Assembly (NCBI GenBank): GCA_002730525.1
Contig: PCAK01000042.1
Coordinates: forward strand, 1 to 51,404
DNA: 51,404 nt
Reading direction: 5' to 3'
Source: Acidobacteriota bacterium
Lineage (GTDB): Bacteria; Acidobacteriota; Vicinamibacteria; Vicinamibacterales; UBA823
The notes under the pieces were generated by a model. The model worked only from the letters and a program-made list of their open reading frames with translations, did not search any database and was not told the origin of the DNA. Shown here one piece after another: positions 1-9,124 of the stretch. The stretch's first letter is position 1. Each line of letters begins with the position of its first letter. A program made the position numbers and the translations under genes.

Positions 1-101
1 GCCCCAGCTGCCGCGAAACGATTGGCCGTCCGCAATCGTCTTTAGAGCAGGTCATCGGCGGGGTTCTCCCGCCGGAACCACCCGAAAGGAACAACGTTCT
101 C

Positions 102-2372
102 GTGACCCGAAGCGCCCGCTGTCGACCGGTCGTGCTCCCGCTCTTGGCGGGCCTCTGTGCCGTCGCCGTCGCTCCGGCCGAGGCCCAGCAGGTCCCGCAG
201 CTCACGGTCGGCCGCCTCACCGGCGAGGCCCGGCCCGTCATCGACGGCGTCGTCGACGATGACATCTGGTCGGTCACTGAACCGTACAGCACGTTCACGC
301 AGCAGGAGCCGCTCGAGGGGCAGCCGGCGACCGAACGGACCGACGTCTGGTTCCTGCTCGACCAGACCAACCTCTATGTCGCCGTCGTTGCTCACGACTC
401 GGAGCCCGACCGGCTCGTCGTCACGCAGAGCCGGCGCGACGCCAACCTGAGCAATACCGACTCGATCCAGATCCTGCTCGACACGTTCAACGACGGCCAG
501 AACGCGTTCGTCTTCGGCACCAATCCGTTCGGCATAGAGTTCGATGGCCAGGTCATGGCCGAGGGCCAGGTCGGCGGACGCGGCGGAGGCGGCGGAGGCG
601 GCGGTGGCTCCCAGCGCGGACAGCTCCGCGGCTTCAATGCCAACTGGGACGCCGACTTCACCGTCCAGGCCCGCCCGACCGGGCGCGGCTGGGAGGCCGA
701 GTTCGCGATCCCGCTCAAGACGCTGCGGTACGCGCCGGGCGACGACATGATCTGGGGCGTCAACATCCAGCGAAACATCCGGCGGAAGAACGAGCAGGTC
801 TTTCTGGCGCCGGTGCCCCGCGGCTACAACCTCTACCGAGTTTCGGTCGCCGGCAAGCTGAACGGCCTCGACCTGCCGACCCGCCGGGACATCAAGGCGA
901 CGCCCTACATCGCCGGGTCGGCGAACGACGACCGGACTTTGACCGGCGACACCGTCGACCGGACCGGCGACATCGGCCTCGACCTCAAGTGGGGTGTCCG
1001 AAGCGACCTGACGCTCGACATGACGTTCAACACCGACTTCGCCCAGGTCGAAGCGGACGAGGAACAGGTCAACCTGACACGGTTCGGCCTGTTCTTTCCC
1101 GAGAAGCGGCCGTTCTTTCTCGAGAACGCCCAGGTCTTCCAGCTCGGCCAGCCGCAGTCGATCGACCTCTTCTTCTCGCGGCGGATCGGTCTGGCCGGGG
1201 GCCAGCCTATCGACATCATCGGCGGCGGTCGGCTCAGCGGGAAACTGGGCGGCTACAACGTCGGCATGCTCAACATGCAGACCGCGAGCGCCGTCGACCG
1301 CGACGGCGACGCAATCGCACCGTCCAACAACTTCTCCGTCGTCCGCGTTCAGCGCGAGGTGGGCCGCTCGAATTTCGGCGGGATGTTCGTTAACCGTCAG
1401 GGGGTCGGCAATCTCGCCGCCGAGGACGACTACAACCGCGCCTACGGCCTGGACGTCGCCCTGCAGGCCACCGAGAACGGCAAGTTCTTCGGCTTCATCG
1501 CGCGAACCGACTCACCCGCCAGCAAGGGCGGCTCGGACTACGCCGGCCGCGCGTTTTACTCGTACGCCAACGATGTCAATAGCGCCAGCCTCGGATACTC
1601 CCAGGTCGGCGACGACTTCAACCCCGAGGTCGGCTTCCTGCCGCGGCGGGGCTACCGCCGTCTCGAGGGCGGCTACAACCTGAGCTACCAGCCACTCCAG
1701 TGGCCGTGGATCCGCCGGATCGCACCGCACGTTCGCTTCAATGTCTTCACCGATCTGGAGAACAACCTCGAGAGCTCGTTCGCGCACTGGCACTTCTTCG
1801 ACATCCGCACCAACAACGGTGGGCGGTTCGGCTATCTCGTCGAGACCAACCAGGATCGGCCGCGCGAGGCATTCACCGTGTTCGAGGACGTCGAGGGAAA
1901 GACGGTCGTGATTCCGCCCGGCGAGTACTCATGGACGCGCTGGGCGTTCGAGGGCAACACCGATCCCAGCGCCCCGATCAGTGCCCGGCTCATCCAGCGC
2001 GTCGGGAACTTCTACGACGGCGACTACTTCGGGTGGGACCTGACGATCGGTCTGCGCGCCGGCGCGCGGCTCCTCACCGAAATCGGCTGGAACCGCGACG
2101 ACATCTCCCTGCCCGGCGGCGACTTCGTCAATGACCTGATTCCAGTCAAGGTCAGCTACGCGTTCACGAGCCTCGCCAACCTGCAGGGGCTGATCCAGTA
2201 CAACAAGCAGCGGTCGACGATCTCGTCGAACATCCGCCTAGCCCTGCTCAACCGGAGCGGCACCGGCCTGTTCATCGTCTACAACGACCGGCGCGATACC
2301 TCGCGCTTTACCCCCGACCAGCTACTAGGCCGTTCGCTCATCATCAAGTACACCCGGCTCTTCGACTTCTGA
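102..2372 (+). CDS. DUF5916 / CBM9-like outer-membrane protein
   Basis: This 756-residue protein begins with a Sec signal peptide ending near the AEAQ motif (about residue 29). Residues about 40-220 resemble a family 9 carbohydrate-binding-like domain (the VIDGVVDDDIW stretch is typical), and the rest is a long beta-rich DUF5916 region ending in an aromatic strand (TRLFDF), as expected of an outer-membrane barrel. The family is common in Acidobacteriota and Bacteroidota and its function is not established; a role in surface glycan or substrate binding is inference. The start is GTG with a GAAAGGA ribosome site about 11 bases upstream. A run of glycines (about residues 158-167) sits in a loop of the first domain. 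No co-oriented neighbour forms an obvious operon with it. Confidence 0.85.
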   Translation: MTRSARCRPVVLPLLAGLCAVAVAPAEAQQVPQLTVGRLTGEARPVIDGVVDDDIWSVTEPYSTFTQQEPLEGQPATERTDVWFLLDQTNLYVAVVAHDSEPDRLVVTQSRRDANLSNTDSIQILLDTFNDGQNAFVFGTNPFGIEFDGQVMAEGQVGGRGGGGGGGGGSQRGQLRGFNANWDADFTVQARPTGRGWEAEFAIPLKTLRYAPGDDMIWGVNIQRNIRRKNEQVFLAPVPRGYNLYRVSVAGKLNGLDLPTRRDIKATPYIAGSANDDRTLTGDTVDRTGDIGLDLKWGVRSDLTLDMTFNTDFAQVEADEEQVNLTRFGLFFPEKRPFFLENAQVFQLGQPQSIDLFFSRRIGLAGGQPIDIIGGGRLSGKLGGYNVGMLNMQTASAVDRDGDAIAPSNNFSVVRVQREVGRSNFGGMFVNRQGVGNLAAEDDYNRAYGLDVALQATENGKFFGFIARTDSPASKGGSDYAGRAFYSYANDVNSASLGYSQVGDDFNPEVGFLPRRGYRRLEGGYNLSYQPLQWPWIRRIAPHVRFNVFTDLENNLESSFAHWHFFDIRTNNGGRFGYLVETNQDRPREAFTVFEDVEGKTVVIPPGEYSWTRWAFEGNTDPSAPISARLIQRVGNFYDGDYFGWDLTIGLRAGARLLTEIGWNRDDISLPGGDFVNDLIPVKVSYAFTSLANLQGLIQYNKQRSTISSNIRLALLNRSGTGLFIVYNDRRDTSRFTPDQLLGRSLIIKYTRLFDF

Positions 2373-2410
2373 TCCGCTCAGCGGCGGCGCGGGAAGGTGC
2401 TCACTCGGCC

Positions 2411-2416
2411 TATAAT
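2411..2416 (+). promoter_or_regulatory. candidate -10 box (TATAAT)
   Basis: A perfect TATAAT followed by CCGC lies 33 bases before the ATG of the FAD oxidoreductase gene. No convincing -35 hexamer is visible at the usual spacing. The same TATAATCCGC decamer occurs again at 32077. Confidence 0.5.
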
Positions 2417-2449
2417 CCGCAACAGAAACCTGCGCCGGAGACCGCGATC

Positions 2450-3640
2450 ATGCATCGACGCCAACTGCTGCAACTCTTCGGCGGCCTCGCGGTCGGCGGC
2501 CTGGCCCGCCTTCGGGCGCAGCCGCGCACCAGACGTCGCATCGTCGTCGCGGGCGGCGGGATCATAGGCGCGTCGATCGCCTACCACCTCGCCCGGCGCG
2601 GCGCGTCGGTCCGAGTCCTGGAGAAGACCGCACCGGCGGCCGGCGCGACGCAGAACTCATTCGCCTGGATCAATGCCGGCTTCAGCAAGCGCCCACGCGA
2701 GTACTACCGCCTGAACCACCTCAGCATGCTGGCGTACCGGCAGCTGGCCCTCGACCTTGGGGACGACCTGCCGGTGCAATGGGGTGGCAGCCTCGCCTGG
2801 TCCGATCGTGCGGAAGCGACGGCCAGGCTCGAGCGGCAGGTGCGCGCCCGACAGGCCTGGGGCTATCCGGTGCACCTGGTGGACGACGCGGAGTTCCGCC
2901 GTCTCGAACCGGGTGTCGTTCGCGCGACGGCGTCGCCGGCCGTTCATGCGACAGAGGAGGGCAACGTCGATCCGGTCGCCGCGACGCTTGCGCTGCTGGC
3001 CGCCGCCGAGGCCGCCGGCGCCGAAGTCGAGTATCCCTGTGAAATCACCGGCCTCGATCTGTCCGCTGGAGGTCTCACCGGCGTCACGACCACTCAGGGG
3101 CCGTTCGAGGCCGACGCGTTGGTCATCGCGGCAGGCGTCGCGACGCCGCGCCTGGCGGCGCTGGCCGGTCTCGACGTGCCGCTCAAGGAGTCACCCGGCC
3201 TGCTCGCGCATACCGACCCGGCGGACCGGTCGGTCGGACGGGTGGTCCTCGCGCCAGGCGCGCACGTCAAACAGAAGCATAACGGCCGGTTCGTCGTTGG
3301 GGCCGGACTGGGCGAAACGGCGGTGGCCGACAATCCCGACGAGGCCCCGCCGACCGACACCTCGGCCGAGCGCGGCCGGCGGATGCTCGAGGCCGCGGCG
3401 CGCGTCATCCCGGCGATCGCCGGTGCGACGTTGGATCGCGTGACGCTGGGGTTCCGGCCGCTGCCGCGCGACAACTACCCTGTCGTGGGATTCGCCGAGC
3501 GTCAGCCCGACGTCTATCTCGCCGTTATGCACTCGGGCATGACGCTTGCTCCGCTCGTTGGCCGGCTCGCCGCCCAGGAGATTCTCGACGACGTCCGCGT
3601 CGATCTGCTCGAGCCGTACCGCGTCGAACGGTTCGGCTGA
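2450..3640 (+). CDS. Tat-exported FAD-dependent oxidoreductase (DAO family)
   Basis: The 396-residue protein opens with a twin-arginine-like signal (RRQLLQLFGG) and then a Rossmann FAD motif GGGIIG at residues 35-40 followed by an ELEK-type acidic end of the second strand. The rest has the layout of the DAO superfamily (glycine oxidase, D-amino-acid dehydrogenase), with the C-terminal FAD-contact region around HSGMTLAPL. It probably oxidises an amine or amino acid in the periplasm; the substrate cannot be read from the sequence. It is transcribed alone, followed by a convergent gene. Without the signal it would be a normal-length DAO enzyme. Confidence 0.85.
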   Translation: MHRRQLLQLFGGLAVGGLARLRAQPRTRRRIVVAGGGIIGASIAYHLARRGASVRVLEKTAPAAGATQNSFAWINAGFSKRPREYYRLNHLSMLAYRQLALDLGDDLPVQWGGSLAWSDRAEATARLERQVRARQAWGYPVHLVDDAEFRRLEPGVVRATASPAVHATEEGNVDPVAATLALLAAAEAAGAEVEYPCEITGLDLSAGGLTGVTTTQGPFEADALVIAAGVATPRLAALAGLDVPLKESPGLLAHTDPADRSVGRVVLAPGAHVKQKHNGRFVVGAGLGETAVADNPDEAPPTDTSAERGRRMLEAAARVIPAIAGATLDRVTLGFRPLPRDNYPVVGFAERQPDVYLAVMHSGMTLAPLVGRLAAQEILDDVRVDLLEPYRVERFG

Positions 3641-3653
3641 GCCAGCGCGCCGT

Positions 3654-4625
3654 TCAGGAACCGGTCTCGCCCGCCATCACCAATTCCGCCTCGGCCGGCC
3701 AGTAGCCCTGGGCGTTCTCGCTGACAAGCTCCCGCCAGATTCGAACCGCCGCCTCCTGCTCGCCGCGGAAGTGGTCGTCCATCGCCACGGCGTACCTGAT
3801 GAGGCTGTCGGCGCCGTCCAGAACCTCCTCGCGCGTCCGGACGCCTTTGAAGAACAACACCGACTCGTAGTACGTGAAGTTCTCGATCAACTCGAGATCC
3901 TCGGGCACCTCGGCGACGACCGCGTCGGCGAGATCGTCCTGGCCTAGCTTCCGGTGCGCCAAGTAGCGCCAGTAGGCCGTCGACCCCAGCCGGTCGGGCG
4001 ACCCGCCGAGCGGCTCCGCCTCGGAGCGCTCCATCGCACGAACCGTCGTCTCGTAGTCCCCCACCGCCATGCTCGTCTGGCCGAGGTAGTAGTGGATGTT
4101 CGCTCGGTAGGTTGTGATCGGCTGCTCGATCGAATTCAGGATCCCGTCGGGCTCGAACGTGTCGCGGACGCCCTCGACCAAGTCGGCCGCGCGGCGGTAG
4201 TCGGCGATCGCACCCTCGAACTCCCGGTTCCGGGCGCGATGGCGCCCGCGGTAGCGCAGCAGCTTATAGCTGTCGGGATGCAACTCGAGGCCAGCCGTGA
4301 AGACGTCGATCGCCTCGGAGAACCGCGCCAGATAGCCAAGGCGTCGGCCGAGCCAGATGAACGAGCCCTCTCGTTCCGGCGCGACGTCCATCTGCGCCTG
4401 GGCAATCGCCAGATCCTCTTCGAGCCGAGCACACACCTCCGGCGTGAAGTCGGGCTCGCGCAGCGGCGTCCCGATGAGCGAGAACCGCGGCTCGGCCGCA
4501 TCCTCCGCTGCCGCCTCAGTCATCGCCCCGGCCTCCGGGACTTCGCCGGCCGGCGCACAGGCGGCCAGCAGGAGACCAAGGCTCACGAACACACCGACGA
4601 CGGCTACGGCTTCCGTTCGCGCCAT
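3654..4625 (-). CDS. TPR-repeat lipoprotein
   Basis: The protein has 323 residues with a lipoprotein signal (LLLAAC, lipid-bearing Cys about residue 23), so it should be anchored in a membrane facing the periplasm. Residues about 85-190 contain helical repeats with TPR-like spacing (for example the RFSEAIDVFTAGLELHPDS segment), a typical protein-interaction scaffold. The remainder is helical with no further recognised domain. It lies 6 bases downstream of the small coiled-coil gene at 4632-4928 on the same strand, so the two probably form an operon. Its partner is unknown. Confidence 0.8.
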   Translation of the reverse strand: MARTEAVAVVGVFVSLGLLLAACAPAGEVPEAGAMTEAAAEDAAEPRFSLIGTPLREPDFTPEVCARLEEDLAIAQAQMDVAPEREGSFIWLGRRLGYLARFSEAIDVFTAGLELHPDSYKLLRYRGRHRARNREFEGAIADYRRAADLVEGVRDTFEPDGILNSIEQPITTYRANIHYYLGQTSMAVGDYETTVRAMERSEAEPLGGSPDRLGSTAYWRYLAHRKLGQDDLADAVVAEVPEDLELIENFTYYESVLFFKGVRTREEVLDGADSLIRYAVAMDDHFRGEQEAAVRIWRELVSENAQGYWPAEAELVMAGETGS

Positions 4626-4631
4626 CCCGGG

Positions 4632-4928
4632 CTACCCCCTGTTGTCCAGCTTCGCCATGACATGCGCGAGCCCCTCTCCCACCAATCGGATCTGGTCGTT
4701 CAGCCCCTCAGCCACGACGTCGAAATAGCTCCGGGTTCGCTTGCCCTCTTCGTACATCTCCCTCCGAAGCTCCTTCAGTTCGACCTTCGTCCCAAGCGGT
4801 TCCAGGTCCGCCTTTGTCGCGAATCGCTCCAGGTCCACCTTCGTCGCCAGAGTCGGCAGAATCTGCTCAATCCCCGCGACCCGCCGATCGACGTTTCTGA
4901 TCAACTGCTCCATCTCGATTCGATTCAC
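4632..4928 (-). CDS. small coiled-coil protein with nine-residue repeats
   Basis: A 98-residue charged, helical, cytoplasmic protein without a signal peptide or membrane segment. Residues about 28-54 are three tandem nine-residue repeats: ATKVDLERF, ATKADLEPL, GTKVELKEL. The flanking sequence is compatible with a continuous coiled coil. Similar short repeat proteins are widespread and poorly characterised, often beside transporters or toxins, and I cannot assign a function. The gene ends 6 bases before the TPR lipoprotein start, suggesting co-transcription. A divergent promoter region separates it from the hydrolase gene at 5041. Confidence 0.65.
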   Translation of the reverse strand: MNRIEMEQLIRNVDRRVAGIEQILPTLATKVDLERFATKADLEPLGTKVELKELRREMYEEGKRTRSYFDVVAEGLNDQIRLVGEGLAHVMAKLDNRG

Positions 4929-4984
4929 CCTGCGCCTCCGGATTCTAGCACCGGGGCCAGCGCAAAGGGCATGCCGTTCTCAGC

Positions 4985-4990
4985 TATACT
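4985..4990 (+). promoter_or_regulatory. candidate -10 box (TATACT)
   Basis: TATACT lies 50 bases before the ATG at 5041 in the short divergent gap between the coiled-coil gene and the hydrolase gene. No clear -35 element is visible. Confidence 0.35.
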
Positions 4991-5040
4991 TCCCCGTTCC
5001 CGGGACAAGCCGCAGGCGAAGTCCTGCGAGGAGATTGCAG

Positions 5041-6846
5041 ATGCCGTCTAGAAACCACTTGCCGCGGATCGTCCAGGTAATCCTTGCCGTCACCCTCGCC
5101 ACACCCGCCCTCGCCCAGGAATTCCCCACCACTCCCCCGCCGCGGAACGAGATCCGGATCGACAACCGGGTGCCGGTCCCGATGCGCGACGGCGTAACGC
5201 TCTACGCCGACGTCTACCGCCCGGCCGGGGAGGGACCATTCCCCGTCATCGTCTCTCGGACGCCCTACTCGACCGAGCGCTTTCCGAGCGCGTACGCCGC
5301 GGCCGTCTACTTCTCGCGCCGTGGCTACGTCTACGTCTTCCAGGACGTCCGGGGCCGGCACGAATCGGAGGGAGGCTGGGAGCCGTTCCGCGACGACTAC
5401 GAGGACGGCTACGACACCATCGAGTGGGCCGGGACGCAGCCCTGGTCGAACGGCCGGGTCGGGATGGAGGGCGGGTCGTACCTCGGCTACGTCCAGTGGC
5501 GAGCGGCCCAGTCACGGCCGCCGCACCTGGTGACGATCTTCCCGCGCGTCGCGTCGACGAGCATCTACCACGACTGGATCACGGTGAACGGCGGCTGGCG
5601 ACTGGCCTTCAACTTCGGCTGGGGGCCGGTCCGTCAGGAATCGCGGATCATGCAGAACACCGGGCCGCACACCTTCGTGGGCGGCCCCGACGGGATCAGT
5701 TACGACACCGTCGTCTGGCACCTGCCGCTCGACGGGATGCAGGAACTGGTCGGCCGGAACGCCCAATTCTACCGGGACTGGATCGAGCATCCGGACTATG
5801 ACGAGTACTGGCAGGCGCTGAGCGTCGAGGAGGACTTCGACGCGATCGACGTCCCGGTACACACAATGGGCGGCTTCTTCGACATCTTTGCGCAGGGGAC
5901 GTTGCGCGGTTACGCCGGGGTCAGCTCGCAGGGCGCGACCGAGGCGGCGCGGACCGGCAGCAACATCGTCATCGGCCCGTGGGAGCACGGCGTCTCGCAG
6001 GTCGTCGGGGACATGGACTGGGGCGAGGCGGCCGTCGTCGACACGAACGCCCTGGGGCTCCGCTGGTACGACTACTGGCTGAAGGAGCTCGACAATGGGC
6101 TCGCTGACGAACCGCCGGTGAAGATCTTCGTCATGGGGCGGAACGAGTGGCGCTACGAGCACGAGTATCCGCTGGCGCGCGCCGAGAACCGGCCGCTGTA
6201 TCTCCACAGCGACGGCTCGGCGAACGGCGCGCAGGGCGACGGCCGGCTGTCATGGACGATGCCCGCCTCCGAAGCAGGCCCGGCACACGACCATTACCGC
6301 TACGACCCGAGCAACCCGGTTCCAAGCCTCGGCGGCTCGAACTGCTGCGGCGTCGCGACAACCTCCGGCGCGCGTGACCAGCGGCCGATCGAGCACCGGA
6401 CCGACATCCTCGTCTACACGAGCGAATTCCTGACGGAAGACCTGGAAGTCGTCGGCCCCGTCAAACTGGTTCTCCACGCCGCGTCGAACGCCGTCGACAC
6501 CGACTTCGTCGCGAAACTGGTCGACGTTTACCCCGACGGCCGGTCGATCAACATCGCGGAGGGGATCCTGCCGGCGCGCTACCGGAACGGCCTGGAACGC
6601 TCCGAACCGCTTGTGCCGGGCGAGGTCTACGAGCTGGAGGTCGATCTGATCGGGACGGCAAACCTCTTCCAGGCGGGCCACCGGATCCGGGTGCACGTGA
6701 CGAGCAGCCACTTCCCGCAATTCGCCCGGAATCTGAACACGGGCGAGCCGCTCGGCACCGGTGAGGCGATGAGCGTCGCCGAACAGACGATTCACCACTC
6801 GGCCGACCGGCCGTCGCACATCTTGCTGCCGGTGATTCCCGAGTAG
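5041..6846 (+). CDS. secreted CocE/NonD-family alpha/beta hydrolase
   Basis: The 601-residue protein has a Sec signal peptide (cleavage near TPALAQE) and matches the CocE/NonD (peptidase S15, cocaine esterase-like) family. The first part is an alpha/beta hydrolase domain with nucleophile Ser146 in GGSYLG, Asp281 in GFFDIF and His316 in GPWEHG. Residues about 390-600 form the usual C-terminal jelly-roll domain. It would hydrolyse an ester or acylated amino compound in the periplasm. I chose the ATG at 5041 over an in-frame start 300 bases earlier because it follows a GAGGAG ribosome site and begins directly with a signal peptide. It is convergent with the GMC gene, 9 bases apart. Confidence 0.88.
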   Translation: MPSRNHLPRIVQVILAVTLATPALAQEFPTTPPPRNEIRIDNRVPVPMRDGVTLYADVYRPAGEGPFPVIVSRTPYSTERFPSAYAAAVYFSRRGYVYVFQDVRGRHESEGGWEPFRDDYEDGYDTIEWAGTQPWSNGRVGMEGGSYLGYVQWRAAQSRPPHLVTIFPRVASTSIYHDWITVNGGWRLAFNFGWGPVRQESRIMQNTGPHTFVGGPDGISYDTVVWHLPLDGMQELVGRNAQFYRDWIEHPDYDEYWQALSVEEDFDAIDVPVHTMGGFFDIFAQGTLRGYAGVSSQGATEAARTGSNIVIGPWEHGVSQVVGDMDWGEAAVVDTNALGLRWYDYWLKELDNGLADEPPVKIFVMGRNEWRYEHEYPLARAENRPLYLHSDGSANGAQGDGRLSWTMPASEAGPAHDHYRYDPSNPVPSLGGSNCCGVATTSGARDQRPIEHRTDILVYTSEFLTEDLEVVGPVKLVLHAASNAVDTDFVAKLVDVYPDGRSINIAEGILPARYRNGLERSEPLVPGEVYELEVDLIGTANLFQAGHRIRVHVTSSHFPQFARNLNTGEPLGTGEAMSVAEQTIHHSADRPSHILLPVIPE

Positions 6847-6855
6847 CGTGGGTCG

Positions 6856-8502
6856 CTACAGGTTGCCTCGCCGCAACTCTTCGGCGAGGTAGTCGCTCGC
6901 CCGCCACGACAGGGCGAGGATACTGAGCGTCGGGTTCTTCTCGCTCGCGGTCGTGAACGCCGAGCCGTCGACGACGAAGACGTTGTCGACGTCGTGCATC
7001 TGATTGTGGGCGTTCAAGACCGATTGCCGCGGGTCGTCACCCATCCGGCAGGTGCCGTGCTCGTGGATCGCGGTGCCGGCGATGTCGTAGGCCTCGCGGT
7101 CGAACGGCGCGATCTCGGCGCCGGCTGCGTGCAGGATCTCCTCGCAGGTCGCGTACATCTCGTCGAGCATCCGGAACTCGTTGTCGCCGAAGGCGACGTC
7201 GATCTTCATCAGCGGCACCCCGTAGCGGTCAGTCCGTTCCGGATCGACCGTCACCCGATTCTCCGGCCGCGGCAACACCTCGCCGTAGGGGTGCATCGAG
7301 ACGAGCGCCGTGTAGCGGTTCTTCACCTCCGCCTTGAACCCTTCGCCAAAGCCGGACAGGTGCCGGGCGACGTCGGTGCCGGTCGTCGGCGTGCGGGTGT
7401 TCCAAAGCTGGATGCCGTAGCCGCGCAGATAGTCCCGATTCGGCCGGCGGTGGTTGAACCGCGGGATGTAGATGTGCGACCCGCCGATGCCGTCGTCATT
7501 CTGGTACGGGCGGCCGTAGAGCTGCGGCAGGAAGCCGGTTACGTGCGTCCGGATCTGCTCGCAGAAGTTCCGGCCGAGCTGATCCGAGCTGTTGCCCAAG
7601 CCGGTCGGATGCTGCCGGGAGGTCGAGTTCAGAAGGATCCGCGTCGAGTCCATTGCCGAGGCCCCGACAACCACGACCCGGGCGTCGACCTGCGACTCGA
7701 CACCGGAAAGGCGGTCGAAGTGCTGGACGCCGCGCGCGCGGCCCTCGTCGTCCACGAGGATCCGCGAGACGACGGCGTTCGACCGGATCTCCAGGTTGCC
7801 GGTCTCGAGCGCGAACGGGATCAGGTGCTCGGTGGACGTAAAGAACGACGCCGTGCCGCAACCCCGGCCGCAGGCACCGCAGTAGTGGCACGGCTCGAAC
7901 CCGCGGTGCGGCCGCGTCAGGTTCGCGCTCCGCTTCGCGACGACGGGGATGTCGCGGCTCTCGGCGGCCGCCTTGAGCAGCACTTCGTTGCAGCGCGGCG
8001 GCGCCGCCGGCATGTGGTACCGGCTGCCCGGCAGGACATCGGAGTCATCGTCGCCGCCGCAGACGCCAATCAACTGGTCGACCCGGTCGTAGTAGGGCGC
8101 CAGGTCGGCGTAGCGGATCGGCCAGGGGATCCCCCAGCCGTCGAGTTCGGCGGACCCGAAGTCGAGGTCGGACATCCGGAGGCTGACACGTCCCCAGATG
8201 TTCGTCTTGCCGCCCAGCCCCCAGACGCGGATCAGGTCGAACAGCTTGTCGTCGGGCGTGAGGTACGGCTGCTCGTTCGTGTCGAGCCTGAACGCCGGCG
8301 GCACCTCACCGGCCCGGATGCGCGCGTCGGCCTCGAACGGCAGGACGTGCGTCCAGAGGTCGGACTTGTCGAACGCCGCCCCTGCGTCGAGAATCAGCAC
8401 CTTCACACCGAGCCGGGTCAGGTTGTAGGCCGCCATGCCGCCCGCCGCGCCGCTGCCGATGACGACGACGTCGTGCGTCGGACGCGATTCGATGACTTGC
8501 AT
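6856..8502 (-). CDS. GMC-family oxidoreductase (glucoside-3-dehydrogenase-like catalytic subunit)
   Basis: This 548-residue flavoprotein carries the FAD motif GSGAAGG near residues 16-22 and the GMC active site at the C-terminus: [10 protein letters not shown] (His about 480/482) and EKNPT (Asn about 523). A cysteine cluster, C205-x2-C208-x2-C211-x3-C215, could hold an iron-sulfur cluster, as in three-subunit FAD sugar dehydrogenases. It has no signal peptide of its own. The next gene upstream encodes a Tat-signal-bearing subunit-3-like protein, so the pair probably folds in the cytoplasm and is exported together. It is the last gene of a three-gene operon with the escort protein and a Tat-exported TIM barrel. 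The substrate is inferred to be a sugar or glycoside. Confidence 0.85.
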   Translation of the reverse strand: MQVIESRPTHDVVVIGSGAAGGMAAYNLTRLGVKVLILDAGAAFDKSDLWTHVLPFEADARIRAGEVPPAFRLDTNEQPYLTPDDKLFDLIRVWGLGGKTNIWGRVSLRMSDLDFGSAELDGWGIPWPIRYADLAPYYDRVDQLIGVCGGDDDSDVLPGSRYHMPAAPPRCNEVLLKAAAESRDIPVVAKRSANLTRPHRGFEPCHYCGACGRGCGTASFFTSTEHLIPFALETGNLEIRSNAVVSRILVDDEGRARGVQHFDRLSGVESQVDARVVVVGASAMDSTRILLNSTSRQHPTGLGNSSDQLGRNFCEQIRTHVTGFLPQLYGRPYQNDDGIGGSHIYIPRFNHRRPNRDYLRGYGIQLWNTRTPTTGTDVARHLSGFGEGFKAEVKNRYTALVSMHPYGEVLPRPENRVTVDPERTDRYGVPLMKIDVAFGDNEFRMLDEMYATCEEILHAAGAEIAPFDREAYDIAGTAIHEHGTCRMGDDPRQSVLNAHNQMHDVDNVFVVDGSAFTTASEKNPTLSILALSWRASDYLAEELRRGNL

Positions 8503-8516
8503 CTAGTCCTTGGTGC

Positions 8517-9116
8517 TCACTCGGCGCCCGGGTCGGGCCGCGCGGGTCGCCAGGCGAGGTGCTCCGGGTGCGCGCAGCCGGCGAACTCGGTAAGGAAGGT
8601 GTTCCCGGCGAAGCCCAACTCCTCGAACATGCCGGCCTCGGAGCGGTAGTAGCCCTCGATCGTCAGCTCCTTCATCAGGACGAAGAAGGCGTGGCCTTCG
8701 GGGGCTGCGGCAGTTGCCGGGTCGGACAGCGCCGTCAAGATCTCATCTTGCCGATCCTGCTGGAGGTCGGCGAACGCAGCACGGTGCGCCTCGCGGACGT
8801 GGCGTTCGAACCAGCGCACGAGCGTGGCGAAGCTCTCGCGCGCCTCGGCCTCGCCACGATCGAGGGCAAAGTCGATGTACTCGTGAACGGCGGCGTCGCG
8901 CGCGCCGGGCGTCTCCGTCCGCGGGATGATCCGCTCGGCGACTGCAGCGACCGTTTCGATGTCGTCAGGGGCGAGGAACTGCGGCTGCCAGGCCTCGCCC
9001 ACCGGCACCTGGACCGACGGGTGGTGCAGTCGCCCTGGGTCGAGCAAGGGCAGCGCCGCGGCGGCGGCGAGTATCTGCAGCGCCTCCCGCCGGCTGACCG
9101 ATTGATCGGACGGCAT
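8517..9116 (-). CDS. gluconate 2-dehydrogenase subunit 3-like protein with Tat signal
   Basis: A 199-residue protein of the gluconate_2-dh3 family, which forms the small subunit of membrane or periplasmic FAD sugar dehydrogenases. The N-terminus has a twin-arginine signal (SRREALQIL followed by an alanine-rich hydrophobic stretch), and the body is helical, with IIPRTETPGARDAAVHEYID as a family-typical segment. The signal-less GMC gene follows 14 bases downstream, so this protein likely carries the GMC subunit across the membrane. The start at 9116 is chosen because the Tat signal begins there and the upstream gene ends 8 bases earlier. No cytochrome c subunit is encoded next to it. Confidence 0.85.
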   Translation of the reverse strand: MPSDQSVSRREALQILAAAAALPLLDPGRLHHPSVQVPVGEAWQPQFLAPDDIETVAAVAERIIPRTETPGARDAAVHEYIDFALDRGEAEARESFATLVRWFERHVREAHRAAFADLQQDRQDEILTALSDPATAAAPEGHAFFVLMKELTIEGYYRSEAGMFEELGFAGNTFLTEFAGCAHPEHLAWRPARPDPGAE

Positions 9117-9124
9117 GAGGTCCG

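Noticed and set aside
1-101. possible end of an upstream gene at the left edge
   Set aside because: No frame gives a recognisable C-terminus; the stretch is treated as the leader of the first gene.
6994-8649. long plus-strand open frame antisense to the GMC gene
   Set aside because: It is a high-GC shadow of a clearly real gene with FAD and GMC motifs; the antisense product is rich in Arg, Pro and Ala and has no recognisable domain.
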